A DNA stretch of 64,000 nucleotides from Dyella humicola (lineage in GTDB: Bacteria > Pseudomonadota > Gammaproteobacteria > Xanthomonadales > Rhodanobacteraceae), in the NCBI RefSeq assembly GCF_026283945.1, contig NZ_JAPDPC010000001.1:1054001-1118000 (forward strand). The letters run 5' to 3'. The notes under the pieces are model-generated. The model worked only from the letters and a program-made list of their open reading frames with translations, was not told the DNA's origin and made no database searches. Shown here one piece after another: positions 1 to 8,523 of the stretch; positions within the stretch are counted from its first letter, which is position 1; every line of letters starts with the position of its first letter. A program made the position numbers and the translations under genes.

Positions 1-862
1 CCTTGGACAGGCACATGAAATCAGGCGTTACCTGCGCCTGCTCGCAGGCGAACAGGGTGCCGGTGCGACCGAAGCCGACGGCAATTTCGTCCGCGATGAA
101 ATGCACTTTGAACTCGTCGCAGAGCGCACGCAGGCCGGTCAGGTAGTCCGGGTGATACATGCGCATGCCGCCCGCGCATTGCACCAGCGGTTCGACGATG
201 ACGGCGCAGACCTCGTGGGCATGCTGCTCCAGCACGCACCGCATGTCGCCGAGGCGCCGCTGGGCGACCTGTGCGGCGCTCTCACCGGGTTCGGCATCGT
301 AGGTATCGGGCGACGGGGCAAGGATGGGCGTAAGCAGCAAGGGTGCATAGGTCTTGCGATACAGCGCCACATCGCTGATCGACAGCGCACCCAGCGTTTC
401 TCCGTGATAGCTCCCGGTCAGCGCGATAAAGCGCGTCTTCTCGCCATGCCCCTGATTGAGCCAATAGTGGAAGCTCATTTTCAGCGCTACTTCGATCGCT
501 GCTGAGCCATTGTCGGCATAGAACACGCGCTCAAGACCCGGCGGGGTGACGCGCACCAGCGCTTCGGCCAGCGCCACCGCGGGCTCATGCGTGAAGCCGG
601 CGAAGATCACGTGCTCCAGCGTGCGTGCCTGGTCGGCGAGAGCCGCGGCGAGCCGCGGGTTGGCGTGGCCAAAGATATTGGTCCACCACGAGCTGATGCC
701 GTCCAGATAGCGGCGGCCGTCGGTGCCGATCAGCCAGGCGCCGTCACCGCGGGCGATGGGCACCATGGGCACCGTTTCGTGATCCTGCATCTGGGTACAG
801 GGATGCCACAGGTGGCTCAGGTCACGGCGCACCAGGGCGTCGACAGCGGGGGAGGTGTTCAT
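1..862 (-). CDS. bioA: Adenosylmethionine-8-amino-7-oxononanoate aminotransferase (BioA), 3' end beyond window
   Basis: This is a class III PLP-dependent aminotransferase that converts KAPA to DAPA with S-adenosylmethionine as amino donor, in biotin synthesis in the cytoplasm. It starts at ATG 862 ([20 protein letters not shown]) and reads open to the left edge, so the C-terminal third, including the PLP lysine, is missing. Visible family features are the N-terminal HPCTQM motif, GISSWW, and the [11 protein letters not shown] segment containing the Asp that contacts the PLP ring nitrogen. The start lies about 60 bp from the divergent gspN-like gene, so the two probably share a short promoter region. 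Identity is secure from these BioA signature segments; only the boundary is truncated. Confidence 0.93.
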   Translation of the reverse strand, partial: MNTSPAVDALVRRDLSHLWHPCTQMQDHETVPMVPIARGDGAWLIGTDGRRYLDGISSWWTNIFGHANPRLAAALADQARTLEHVIFAGFTHEPAVALAEALVRVTPPGLERVFYADNGSAAIEVALKMSFHYWLNQGHGEKTRFIALTGSYHGETLGALSISDVALYRKTYAPLLLTPILAPSPDTYDAEPGESAAQVAQRRLGDMRCVLEQHAHEVCAVIVEPLVQCAGGMRMYHPDYLTGLRALCDEFKVHFIADEIAVGFGRTGTLFACEQAQVTPDFMCLSK

Positions 863-924
863 CCGGCTATGATCGGGGTTTGGAGCGTTCCTACTCAAGT
901 CTTGCAAGCACTGCGGGAGTCGGT

Positions 925-1710
925 TTGAAGCGTTGGCGAGCTGCATTCATTGGCCTGTTGGCCGTGCTCTTGATCGGTTTTGGACTGCTGTGGTTCCTTC
1001 CCGCAAGCTGGGCCATGCCCTTGCTCGCTACCCGGCTACCCGGCGTTCGGCTGCAACAAGTGAGTGGTCTGCTATGGGACGGGCGGGCCGGCCAGGTGCT
1101 TTCCGCCAAGGGCGAGGACCTCGGTCGACTGGGCTGGCGACTGTCCCGGCGGGCCTTGCTGGGTGAGACCCGCTTACAGCTGAATCTTCACGGCACGCGG
1201 ATGGATTTTTCCGGACGCATGGAAGGGCAAAGCGTCGGCGAAGCGACCTGGATGGACGTCCATTTGCGCGCCGATATGGGGCTGCTCGGTCCGGCCATGA
1301 CGTTGCCGATGGGACAGCCGCGAGGCGTCGTTCGCCTCGCGGCAAGCCGCGTGCAGCTGCATGGCGGCTGGCCGCAGGAACTGGACGCCCAGGTGCGATG
1401 GGAAGAAGCCAGCTTGCTGACGCCACGTAACGGCAACATAGCGCTCGGCAATCTGCTGATCAGCGTGCAGGGCAGCGGTGGTGTGCTGGCTGGACACGTG
1501 CAGGACGATGGCAGCGGTCCACTGCGTATCGACGGCCAGTTTCAGCTCAGTCCGTTGGCCCGCCGCCTCTCGGCGACCGCTGCACCACGCGACCCGAATC
1601 CCGCACTGCAGCGGTGGCTGACCGGGCTGGGTCCAACCGATGGCAGTGGCCGGACGCATATCAATTACAGTGGCGGTCTCGCAGCCGCCATGCCAGAGGG
1701 GGCACGATGA
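925..1710 (+). CDS. gspN: Type II secretion system protein N (GspN)-like
   Basis: The 261-residue protein has one N-terminal membrane anchor (about residues 6-28), then a periplasmic region with the GspN-type pattern: [13 protein letters not shown] turn, [16 protein letters not shown], and a later W-rich beta segment. GspN is an accessory inner-membrane component of type II secretion. I chose TTG 925 because gggag sits 5-9 bases upstream and the product then begins with the short basic stretch LKRWRA before the anchor; another in-frame TTG at 880 has poorer spacing. Its stop overlaps the ATG of the next gene (ATGA). No other gsp genes lie in the window, so it is an orphan here. Confidence 0.72.
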   Translation: MKRWRAAFIGLLAVLLIGFGLLWFLPASWAMPLLATRLPGVRLQQVSGLLWDGRAGQVLSAKGEDLGRLGWRLSRRALLGETRLQLNLHGTRMDFSGRMEGQSVGEATWMDVHLRADMGLLGPAMTLPMGQPRGVVRLAASRVQLHGGWPQELDAQVRWEEASLLTPRNGNIALGNLLISVQGSGGVLAGHVQDDGSGPLRIDGQFQLSPLARRLSATAAPRDPNPALQRWLTGLGPTDGSGRTHINYSGGLAAAMPEGAR

Positions 1711-2510
1711 GTGGATTGAATCTGTCGCAGGCACTGGATGCCGCGCGCGAGGCAGCGCAGGCCGCCGCCGAGGTCTTGCAGCACTACTGGAAACGCGGCG
1801 TCGAGGTTGAGCTGAAAGCCGACGATACGCCAGTTACCGTGGCCGATCGCGAGGCCGAACTGGCAATCCGCAAAGTGTTGCAGAAAGCGTTGCCCGAGGC
1901 GGCTATCTACGGCGAGGAGTTCGGTCGCGATGACGGCGTCCATGAGTTGCTCTGGATGGTCGATCCGCTCGATGGCACCAAGAGTTTCGTGCGACGCACG
2001 CCGTTCTTTTCCACCCAGATCGCGCTGATGCACCACGGCGAACTGGTACTCGGCGTGTCGAGCGCCCCGATCTATGGCGAGACGATGTGGGCCAGCAGGG
2101 GCGGCGGCACCTGGTTCGAAGGACAACGCGTGCATGCCGCTGCCACCACGGATCTGGCACAAGCGTCCATTTCCACCGGCAACGTCAAGTCGCTCACTGC
2201 CGACGCGCGGTGGGCCGAGCTGGGTGCCCTGATTCGGGAGAGCAACCGCATTCGCGGCTATGGCGACTTCTGCCACTACCACTTGCTGGCGCGTGGCGGG
2301 CTGGACCTGGTGCTGGAGTCGGACGTGAGCATCCTCGATGTCGCCGCCCTGGCGGTCATCGTGCGTGAGGCTGGCGGCATCTTCACGGACCTGGATGGCC
2401 AGGCGTTGACGCTGGATTCACGCAGCGTGCTCGCCGGTACGCCGGCGCTCCATGAACTCGCACTGTCGCGGTTGCGCCAGGCAAAGAGCCCGTTCCCTAA
2501 CTCCGCGTAG
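1707..2510 (+). CDS. Inositol monophosphatase-family phosphatase (HisN/CysQ-like)
   Basis: A 267-residue member of the Mg2+/Li+-sensitive phosphatase family. The metal-binding motifs are visible: EE at 70-71, DPLDGT at 86-91, and the later SILDVAA segment with its Asp. This fold hydrolyses inositol phosphates, histidinol phosphate or 3'-phosphoadenosine phosphates; the substrate cannot be read from sequence. A second family member, the clear CysQ, lies 0.8 kb downstream, so a histidinol-phosphatase-type role is one possibility for this copy. The start overlaps the gspN stop by ATGA. The last eight or so codons (KSPFPNSA) lie inside the left arm of the inverted-repeat element at 2485-2752, which suggests the natural C-terminus was altered. 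Confidence 0.85.
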   Translation: MSGLNLSQALDAAREAAQAAAEVLQHYWKRGVEVELKADDTPVTVADREAELAIRKVLQKALPEAAIYGEEFGRDDGVHELLWMVDPLDGTKSFVRRTPFFSTQIALMHHGELVLGVSSAPIYGETMWASRGGGTWFEGQRVHAAATTDLAQASISTGNVKSLTADARWAELGALIRESNRIRGYGDFCHYHLLARGGLDLVLESDVSILDVAALAVIVREAGGIFTDLDGQALTLDSRSVLAGTPALHELALSRLRQAKSPFPNSA

Positions 2511-2752
2511 CCCGCGTTGAGTCCGTGTGTCCGCCAGGGAGCGGGGCGTGGCGAAGCGCCTGACTGGCTGTCAGGTCGAGCCGCGCACCGGTTCCTGGCG
2601 GACACACGGGCTCAACCCTGCGGGCCGGGTCTGTTTGCCCGCATGCCGGCGTCATCATTCGGTTGTGTACGGACGTACACGCCCTCCTTCTTCCTTGGCC
2701 TGCGTGCAAACAGCTCCCGGCGCGGGCCACGTGGAGTTAGGGAACGGGCTCT
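2485..2752. repeat. Nested imperfect inverted-repeat element with one-sided 105-nt expansion
   Basis: The left arm (2485-2540) and right arm (2592-2752) are inverted copies. The outer 32 bases (2485-2516 against 2721-2752) differ at only two positions, and the outermost 19 bp are perfect. The inner 24 bases (2517-2540 against 2592-2615) also differ at two positions. The right arm carries about 105 extra bases (2616-2720) between its two blocks, including a 7-bp palindrome centred near 2672. The central loop has its own small stem (cctgac/gtcagg). The left arm covers the end and stop codon of the preceding gene. It could be a MITE- or REP-like element; no target-site duplication was identified. 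Confidence 0.7.
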
Positions 2753-2771
2753 AACGCGATAGAATGGCCCG

Positions 2772-3329
2772 ATGCGCAAGCCTCCGATCATCCATGCTAC
2801 CCGGGACGTGCACGACAGCAGTTTCCTGCACGTCGAGCAGCTCGATCTTGAGTTCTCCAACGGCGAGCGCCGCATTTATGAGCGTTTGAAGGGTGGCGGC
2901 CTGGGTGCCGTCATCATCGTGCCGATGCTGGACGATGAAACCGTCTTGCTGGTTCGCGAGTACGGCGCGGGCGTAGGGCGCTACGAACTGAGCCTGCCCA
3001 AGGGGCGCCTCGATCGCGACGAAACCGCCGAGCAAGGCGCCGATCGTGAACTGAAGGAGGAAATCGGTTTTGGCGCACGCAAATTGAAGATCCTGCACAA
3101 CCTGTCGCTGTCGCCTTCCTACATGACGCATATGGCGCATGTGGTACTGGCGCAGGATCTCTATCCAGAGCGCCTGGAAGGCGACGAGCCTGAAGAGCTC
3201 GAAGTGGTGCCGTGGAAACTGGCTGACCTGCACACCTTGATAGCACGTGACGATGTCACGGAAGGGCGCTCCATCGCCGCCCTGTTCATGGCTCGCGAAT
3301 ACCTTGCTGGCCGATTCCAACCGACATGA
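2772..3329 (+). CDS. nudE: ADP compounds hydrolase NudE (Nudix)
   Basis: The 185-residue protein has a complete Nudix box at residues 78-100 (GRLDRDETAEQGADREL, then KEEIGF), which binds the catalytic divalent metals. Length and the flanking VREY...LPKGR and SPSYMTH segments fit NudE, which hydrolyses ADP-ribose, NADH and diadenosine polyphosphates. It starts 19 bases after the inverted-repeat element and its stop overlaps the cysQ start (ATGA), so it heads a tight nudE-cysQ-mazG operon of nucleotide-clearing enzymes. Confidence 0.88.
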   Translation: MRKPPIIHATRDVHDSSFLHVEQLDLEFSNGERRIYERLKGGGLGAVIIVPMLDDETVLLVREYGAGVGRYELSLPKGRLDRDETAEQGADRELKEEIGFGARKLKILHNLSLSPSYMTHMAHVVLAQDLYPERLEGDEPEELEVVPWKLADLHTLIARDDVTEGRSIAALFMAREYLAGRFQPT

Positions 3330-4153
3330 GCCACCCGCCTTTTTCCGCCCTCTTGCAACAGGTTTCGGCCATCGCCCGCGATGCCGCTGAAGCGATCCTG
3401 GTGATCTACCGCGATGATTTCGAAGTGCAGCGCAAGGTCGATCAATCACCGGTGACGGCGGCGGATCTCGCTGCACAGCAGGTCATCATCGCCGGCTTGG
3501 CCCGGCTCGATGTGGTGCTCCCGGTGATTTCCGAAGAGGCCCGCACCATGCCGTGGCTGCAGCGACGCGAGTGGCGTCGCTACTGGCTCGTCGACCCGCT
3601 CGACGGCACGCGCGAGTTCATCAAGCGCAACGGCGAGTTCACCGTGAACATTGCCTTGATCGACGATCATCAACCCGTACTCGGCGTGGTGCTGGCGCCC
3701 GTGACCGGCGAGCTGTATGCCGCTGCGCGCGGGCAGGGCGCCTGGATGCAGGACGATGCGCACGCGGCTTGGCGGCGCATCGGTACGCGTGCCATGGCGC
3801 AGCCACCGACGGTGGCGGGTAGTCGTTCCCATGGCGGTGCCGGTGCTGCGTTGCTGCCGCAACTGATTGGGCAAGACTACAGCTCCATGCCACTCGGATC
3901 GTCGTTGAAGTTCTGCCTGGTGGCGCGTGGCGCGGCGGACGTCTATTTGCGTCGTGGGGCGACCAGCGAATGGGACACGGGGGCCGCGCAGGCCGTGCTT
4001 GAGGAGGCAGGTGGCGCCGTGCTCGATCTCAGCGGCGAGCCGCTTCGCTACAACCGCGGTGATTCGCTTATCAACCCCGAGTTCATCGCCGTGGGTGACG
4101 CTTCCATCGATTGGAAGGCACGCCTGCTGGCCGCTGACATGGAAGCCTCATGA
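3326..4153 (+). CDS. cysQ: 3'(2'),5'-bisphosphate nucleotidase CysQ
   Basis: CysQ removes the 3'-phosphate of PAP/PAPS and so keeps sulfate assimilation running. The 275-residue protein has the IMPase-superfamily metal sites SEEAR (69-73) and DPLDGT (90-95), followed by CysQ-typical REFIKRNGEFTVNIAL and the late SEWDTGAAQAV metal-binding segment. It overlaps nudE upstream and mazG downstream by ATGA, indicating translational coupling. The paralogue at 1707-2510 lacks the CysQ-specific KRNGEFTVN stretch. Confidence 0.93.
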   Translation: MSHPPFSALLQQVSAIARDAAEAILVIYRDDFEVQRKVDQSPVTAADLAAQQVIIAGLARLDVVLPVISEEARTMPWLQRREWRRYWLVDPLDGTREFIKRNGEFTVNIALIDDHQPVLGVVLAPVTGELYAAARGQGAWMQDDAHAAWRRIGTRAMAQPPTVAGSRSHGGAGAALLPQLIGQDYSSMPLGSSLKFCLVARGAADVYLRRGATSEWDTGAAQAVLEEAGGAVLDLSGEPLRYNRGDSLINPEFIAVGDASIDWKARLLAADMEAS

Positions 4154-4962
4154 GCGGGGACCAGCGCCACAGTCTTGACGATCTGCTCGCCATCATGACG
4201 CGTCTGCGCGACCCCGAGAGCGGCTGTCCGTGGGATGTGCAGCAGAGTTTCGCCACTATCGCGCCGTACACCATCGAAGAGGCCTACGAGGTCGCCGACG
4301 CCATCGACCGCCGGGACTGGCACGATTTGCGTGATGAGCTGGGCGATCTGCTGCTGCAGGTCGTCTTTCACGCCCAGATGGCCAAGGAGGCTGGGCTGTT
4401 CGATTTTGCCGATGTTGCGCACGCCATCAGCGACAAGATGGTGCGCCGTCACCCTCATGTGTTCGGTGATGAAAGTTACGAGAACGTCGAGGCACAGAGC
4501 CAGGCCTGGGATGCCATCAAGGCGGCCGAACGAGTGGCCAAGGGCGAGCAACATGACGACAGTGCCCTGGCCGGTGTCTCCCGTGGGCTACCGGAATGGA
4601 AGCGTGCGCTGAAGCTGCAGGAGCGTGCTGCGCGCGTCGGTTTTGATTGGCCGGATGAACAGCCCGTCATCGACAAGCTGCTCGAAGAAGTGGATGAAGT
4701 ACGCGCCGAATTTGCCAACGGGCGCGATACCCAGCGACTGCAGGACGAGATCGGTGACGTGTTGTTTGTGATGGTGAATCTCGCGCGGCATGCCGGCGTC
4801 GATTTTTCACAAGCCATGCGTCATGCCAATGCGAAGTTCGAACGGCGCTTTCGCAGCATGGAGCAGTTGGCGCTCGAGCAGGGTCGATCGCTGGCGCAGC
4901 GGGATCTGGTGGAACAGGAAGCGCTTTGGCAGCAGGCCAAGCGAGACGAAGTCGCGGGCTAG
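4150..4962 (+). CDS. mazG: Nucleoside triphosphate pyrophosphohydrolase MazG
   Basis: MazG hydrolyses NTPs and dNTPs to monophosphates and pyrophosphate, removing abnormal nucleotides and lowering ppGpp-related stress signals. The 270-residue protein contains two MazG domains. The first has MTRLRDPESGCPWD and the metal-binding EEAYEV...DELGDLLLQVVFHA pattern; the second has LEEVDEVRAE...DEIGDVLFVMVNLA. Length matches the two-domain E. coli type. Its start overlaps the cysQ stop. It is the last gene of the operon before a long gene-free repeat region. Confidence 0.95.
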   Translation: MSGDQRHSLDDLLAIMTRLRDPESGCPWDVQQSFATIAPYTIEEAYEVADAIDRRDWHDLRDELGDLLLQVVFHAQMAKEAGLFDFADVAHAISDKMVRRHPHVFGDESYENVEAQSQAWDAIKAAERVAKGEQHDDSALAGVSRGLPEWKRALKLQERAARVGFDWPDEQPVIDKLLEEVDEVRAEFANGRDTQRLQDEIGDVLFVMVNLARHAGVDFSQAMRHANAKFERRFRSMEQLALEQGRSLAQRDLVEQEALWQQAKRDEVAG

Positions 4963-4999
4963 GAGCCGGCTCTTGCAAGGTCTTTAGTCAACTCAATCT

Positions 5000-5655
5000 T
5001 CTTCTCCCCTGAGGGGACAAGGTCGGGATGAGGGGCGGGTGCATGCTGTCACGCGACAACTGAGCGTGGTGGCAAGGTTGCCGCTTACGCAGCGGGCGTT
5101 TCGATCGCCTGCCGGCGCTCGAGTCACTTTTCTTTTGCTGGCCCAAAAGAAAAGTAACCCAAAGAAAACGGCCTCAAGAGCTGGTAGCACTCCGTGGGAT
5201 AGAAGCGTTAGAAGGTTCCTGTGATCAGGGAACAGACTGCCCAAGGCGAGACACAGCGGCTACCCCGCAACGCGCCACCGCGGTGAGGACTTAAAGCAGG
5301 CTCGGCCGACGGTCGCGTCGCTTGTTGCATCCGAGTGCGCAGATGGTCGCAGCGCGCCCCAGGCCTTAAGCCCTCTGCGCTTCGGCGCGTTGCGGGGTAG
5401 CCGCTGTGTGTAGGCCATGGGCCGCCACTCATTCGGCTGGCGACGCCCGTCAGGCTCGTATCTCTCGCAATGCCATGAGCTCTTTGAGGCCATTTTCTTT
5501 GGGTTACTTTTATTTTGGGCCAGCAAAAGAAAAGTGACCCGGACCGCGGCAGCGGTTCGGAACGCCCGCTGCGTAAGCGGCAAGCTGGCGATGGCGCTCA
5601 TAGATGCGTTACCGCAAGCACCCGCCCCTCATCCCTAGCTCCTCCCCTGAGGCGA
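5000..5655. repeat. Long imperfect inverted repeat, arms of about 250 nt
   Basis: The outer blocks (gatgaggggcgggtgc near 5027-5042; gcacccgcccctcatc near 5617-5633) are inverted copies. The middle blocks (about 5074-5182 and 5477-5585) share gcttacgcagcgggcgtt against aacgcccgctgcgtaagc, and ttttcttttgctggccc against gggccagcaaaagaaaa. The inner blocks (5247-5276 and 5384-5411) share cacagcggctaccccgcaac and its complement. The centre is a roughly 100-nt loop. The recognisable peptide frames FWASKRKVTR and QKKSNPKK appear on both strands and are by-products of the repeat. I recall such repeats being dispersed in Xanthomonadales genomes, but copy number cannot be tested here. Confidence 0.75.
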
Positions 5656-5782
5656 GTAAGGAGTAAGAGCGCGCCAGCAGGCGCTCGGGTGGCCCGCTGC
5701 GTCCCTCGGGGACTTCCTTCGGTCGTAAGAGGCACGCTGGCGACGCCGCCCAGTTGCCGCAGCGCACGTTCGCGTCGACGAG

Positions 5783-5819
5783 AAAAAAAGGAGGCACGGG
5801 TTCTGGGGTCCCGTGCCTC
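5783..5819 (-). terminator. Rho-independent terminator of the 5866-6405 gene
   Basis: A perfect 10-bp stem (gaggcacggg 5791-5800 / cccgtgcctc 5810-5819) is followed on the minus strand by a run of T (aaaaaaa on plus at 5783-5789). It lies 46 bases past the stop of the minus-strand gene. Confidence 0.85.
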
Positions 5820-5865
5820 AGGATGGGACGCGGCCGACCACGGCAGCGTCAAGTTCTTATTCTAG

Positions 5866-6405
5866 TTATGGCTGTGGCGCGGGCGCCGGGCCCGGCTTCG
5901 TGGTGGCGTGATGTTCCTGCCACTCGCTGCGCATTTTTTCGAATTCGGCGCGCTGCTTGGCTTCGTTGGCCAGGTTTTCATCGAGGCTCTTGCGCAGCGT
6001 GGCGATGGCCTGGTCCGGGTTGCTCGGTGCCAGCTGGGCACGGGCCAGGTGGTGATAAACATAGGTGCGTACGACAGGATCCTGCGATTTGGCGAGCACG
6101 TCGTTGTAGAGCGCAGGCAGTTCCTTGGCGCGTCCCGTCATCATGTAGAGGTGTTCCAGTTCGTGCAGGTCGGAGATGACTGCCGAGCCAGGACCACCAA
6201 AGCCGTGCCCATCAACGTCGGGACCGCCCCGCAGGCCGTGAGGGCCGCCATCGGCCATGGACGGGCCTTTGGGTGGCGTCGGCGGGCGAGTCTTCTGCGC
6301 GGATGCCGGTGACGCGCTCGGAGCGACGTCCTGGGCCAGTACGAAGGACGCCGAGCCGGCGATGAGCAGGGCCAGGGCGGAAGCGAGCAGGGTCTTGCGC
6401 TGCAT
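5866..6405 (-). CDS. Exported hypothetical protein with TPR-like helical region
   Basis: The 179-residue protein has a signal peptide (about residues 1-24, ending FVLAQ), a Pro/Gly/His-rich linker (about 30-72), and a helical region (about 75-165) containing ELEHLYMMTGRAKELPALYN and LARAQLAPSNPDQAIATLRK, which resemble tetratricopeptide helices. The end is Pro/Ala-rich. It is likely periplasmic; function is unknown. It is transcribed divergently from the GSGD-repeat protein at 6550, and the 144 bp between them probably holds both promoters. A strong terminator follows it. Confidence 0.7.
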   Translation of the reverse strand: MQRKTLLASALALLIAGSASFVLAQDVAPSASPASAQKTRPPTPPKGPSMADGGPHGLRGGPDVDGHGFGGPGSAVISDLHELEHLYMMTGRAKELPALYNDVLAKSQDPVVRTYVYHHLARAQLAPSNPDQAIATLRKSLDENLANEAKQRAEFEKMRSEWQEHHATTKPGPAPAPQP

Positions 6406-6472
6406 GGTGTCGAGTCTCCACGATGGGTCCTGATGACAAACGTGCCTTGGGGAAGGTGGTTGACCATGGCGG

Positions 6473-6492
6473 AAGTCACGGGGGGTGACCCT
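6473..6492. promoter_or_regulatory. Palindrome-like site between two divergent exported-protein genes
   Basis: The sequence gtcacggggggtgac (6475-6489) has inverted gtcac/gtgac halves around a G-run. It lies in the shared 144-bp region between the divergent genes at 5866-6405 and 6550-7317, a suitable place for an operator. No known regulator box was recognised. Confidence 0.25.
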
Positions 6493-6549
6493 TCAACCTT
6501 TTGGCGACATGGCACATCTCATGAAGGTTCGACTAACGAGGAGTTCTAC

Positions 6550-7317
6550 ATGCGCCGACTTCTGCTTGCCGCCCTTCTGATTGCGCCGCTCGCCGCACAG
6601 GCTGATCAGTGCAAATACCAGGCGCCGCGTAATCTTTCCCTGGATCTCACTGGCATCCATTCCGTGCAGATCGATCTGCACAGCCACGACATGCATCTCA
6701 CCGGCAGCGAAAGCGCCAAGAGTGGCGAGCTGACCGGGCGTGCGTGTGCTTCGGATCCCAAGCTGCTGGACGATCTGGTGGTGACCCAGCGACGCGAGGG
6801 CGACCGTCTGATCATTGATGCTGGTGGCAAAAGCCACGTGATGATCAGCCTGTTCGGGAGCTCCTACTGGAGCCTGGACTTGAACCTGCAATTGCCGGCA
6901 CAGATGCCCGTCGTGCTCAACGTGGGCTCGGGCGATGCATGGGTGACGGGGCTGCAGCGCCTGGAGAGCCAGGTGGGTTCGGGCGATTTGCATGTCAGCA
7001 AGATCAGCGGCCCCTTCAACACCAGCGTGGGCTCGGGTGATGTCGACGCTCGCGACATTGGTAGTCTCGAGCTGGGCGCGATGGGCTCGGGTGACCTCAA
7101 GGCGGACGGCATCAAGGGTGATGCACGCGTGGGCGCCGTCGGTTCGGGCGATGTGACGCTGTCCGGTGTGGGCGGCAATGTGCGTGCCGATACCTTGGGT
7201 TCGGGCGACCTGAAGGTCAGGGACGTGCGTGGCGATTTCAGCCTTGGCGCCAAAGGCAGTGGCGACGTGAGTCACAGCGGCGTGCAGGGCAAGGTCAGCG
7301 TGCCGCGCGAAGACTGA
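6550..7317 (+). CDS. Exported GSGD-repeat beta-helix-like protein (DUF4097/DUF2807 type)
   Basis: The start ATG 6550 is preceded by aacgaggag and gives a clean signal peptide (MRRLLLAALLIAPLAAQA). The mature 255-residue precursor ends in seven regularly spaced GSGD motifs at residues 126, 143, 161, 179, 198, 217 and 236. The period is 17-19 residues, as expected for a right-handed beta-helix or adhesin-head-like stack (DUF4097/DUF2807 families). One Cys pair (21, 66) could form a disulfide. Likely periplasmic or surface-located; no enzymatic motif is seen. It is divergent from the exported TPR-like gene. Confidence 0.75.
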   Translation: MRRLLLAALLIAPLAAQADQCKYQAPRNLSLDLTGIHSVQIDLHSHDMHLTGSESAKSGELTGRACASDPKLLDDLVVTQRREGDRLIIDAGGKSHVMISLFGSSYWSLDLNLQLPAQMPVVLNVGSGDAWVTGLQRLESQVGSGDLHVSKISGPFNTSVGSGDVDARDIGSLELGAMGSGDLKADGIKGDARVGAVGSGDVTLSGVGGNVRADTLGSGDLKVRDVRGDFSLGAKGSGDVSHSGVQGKVSVPRED

Positions 7318-7325
7318 CGGGGCTC

Positions 7326-8474
7326 TCAGCCCAGCCAGCGGTACGCCAGATAGACCAGGGGCGCGCATACCAGCAGAAAGGGTATCGACACCTGGTGAAA
7401 CAGCCGTCCACCATGCGGCTGTTTCGCCAGGCGCAAGGCGATAAGGTTGGCCAGCGAACCCATTGCCAGTCCAAAGCCGCCCACATTCACCGCAACCGCC
7501 AGCGCTGCGGCATCAGGCGCATGGCCGAGCAGCAAAACCGTTGCCGGCACATTGCTGATCAGCTGCGAGGCGAGGATGCCGCTGGCGTATAGCGTCAGCG
7601 GGTTATCCAGATTCAAGCCATCCAGCGCATGTCGCACTATTCCCAGCTCGGCAAAATGGCCCAGGCCGAGAAAGATCGCGGCGAAGGTGGCCAGCAGCAG
7701 CCAGTCCACGCGTGCCAGCGTGCTGCGTTCCAGCAGCGCGAACGGAACCAGCAGAAGCACGGCGCCAAGCACCGCATGGCCGTGTTCCATCATCAACACC
7801 ATGCTGACGAGTGCGCCGACTGAAAGCATTGCCTGTGATGTGGATACGGGGTGCCCATCGACCTGGTCGGCGTGCAGCTCCACCTTTCCTCGTGGCATCC
7901 ACGCCAGGGCGAGTAGGGCGACCAGGGCGAACATGATGGCGAACGCAGGCACCATGGCCTGGCTGAATTGCAGAAAGGTGAGGTGGCCGAACTGCCAGAG
8001 CAAGAGATTCTGCGGGTTGCCGATAGGACTGAGCGTGGAGCCGGCATTCACTGCCAGTGCTTCCAATACCACGGTGCGCATCACCGGCAGGTTGGAGATG
8101 CGGCCGATCGCCAGCGTCAAAGGCACGATCAGGAACAGGCTGACGTCGTTGGTGAGCACCATCGACAGCAGCGCCGTGGTACTCACCAGTAGCAAGGCCA
8201 GCCCGCGCAGGGAATGCGCCCGCTCCACCAGCGCAGCGGCGGCGTGCTGCACCAGGCCACTGTCGCGGATGCCCTGGATGCAGATGAGCAAGCCCAGCAG
8301 GCCTCCCAGGGTGGGCAGTTGCAGCCATCGATGATAGTCGGCGAAGGGTCGCGGATCGGCGACAGCCAACACCATCGCCAATAGCGCAAAGCCGAGCAGC
8401 AGGCGCTCCTGGGCGAGGCGCTTGATGCCACGCTGTAGCGTGCTCATGCCGACGTGGCTCGCCGAGGAGGGCAT
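7326..8474 (-). CDS. ArsB/NhaD (SLC13-type) anion permease
   Basis: The 382-residue inner-membrane protein has about ten to twelve hydrophobic segments. Family marks of the ion-transporter (IT) superfamily are TNDVSLFLIVPLTLAIGR (first half), AVNAGSTLSPIGNPQNLLLW (the SxxGNPQN re-entrant signature) and, in the second half, SQLISNVPATVLLLG. Such proteins carry anions, citrate or arsenite, or exchange Na+/H+; the substrate is not predictable. Another in-frame ATG at 8447 could be the start. Its 3' end lies 8 bp from the convergent GSGD-repeat gene. Confidence 0.8.
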   Translation of the reverse strand: MPSSASHVGMSTLQRGIKRLAQERLLLGFALLAMVLAVADPRPFADYHRWLQLPTLGGLLGLLICIQGIRDSGLVQHAAAALVERAHSLRGLALLLVSTTALLSMVLTNDVSLFLIVPLTLAIGRISNLPVMRTVVLEALAVNAGSTLSPIGNPQNLLLWQFGHLTFLQFSQAMVPAFAIMFALVALLALAWMPRGKVELHADQVDGHPVSTSQAMLSVGALVSMVLMMEHGHAVLGAVLLLVPFALLERSTLARVDWLLLATFAAIFLGLGHFAELGIVRHALDGLNLDNPLTLYASGILASQLISNVPATVLLLGHAPDAAALAVAVNVGGFGLAMGSLANLIALRLAKQPHGGRLFHQVSIPFLLVCAPLVYLAYRWLG

Positions 8475-8523
8475 GTCATGTGAGGGCGAATTCGCTGCGG
8501 TGTGTGATCAGTCGAGCAGATGC

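Larger units (their letters stand above)
4963..5865. other. Gene-free 0.9-kb intergenic region dominated by a long inverted repeat
   Basis: Only short overlapping ORFs on both strands occur here, with no convincing start signals, so I annotate no gene. The stretch 5000-5655 forms a long imperfect inverted repeat (separate entry). 5656-5780 is GC-rich sequence without recognised features. It ends in a clear minus-strand terminator at 5783-5819. Confidence 0.75.

Noticed and set aside
4993-5865. Several ORFs of 60-116 codons in the 4963-5865 region
   Set aside because: They follow the arms of an inverted repeat and appear symmetrically on both strands; no domain or start signal supports them.
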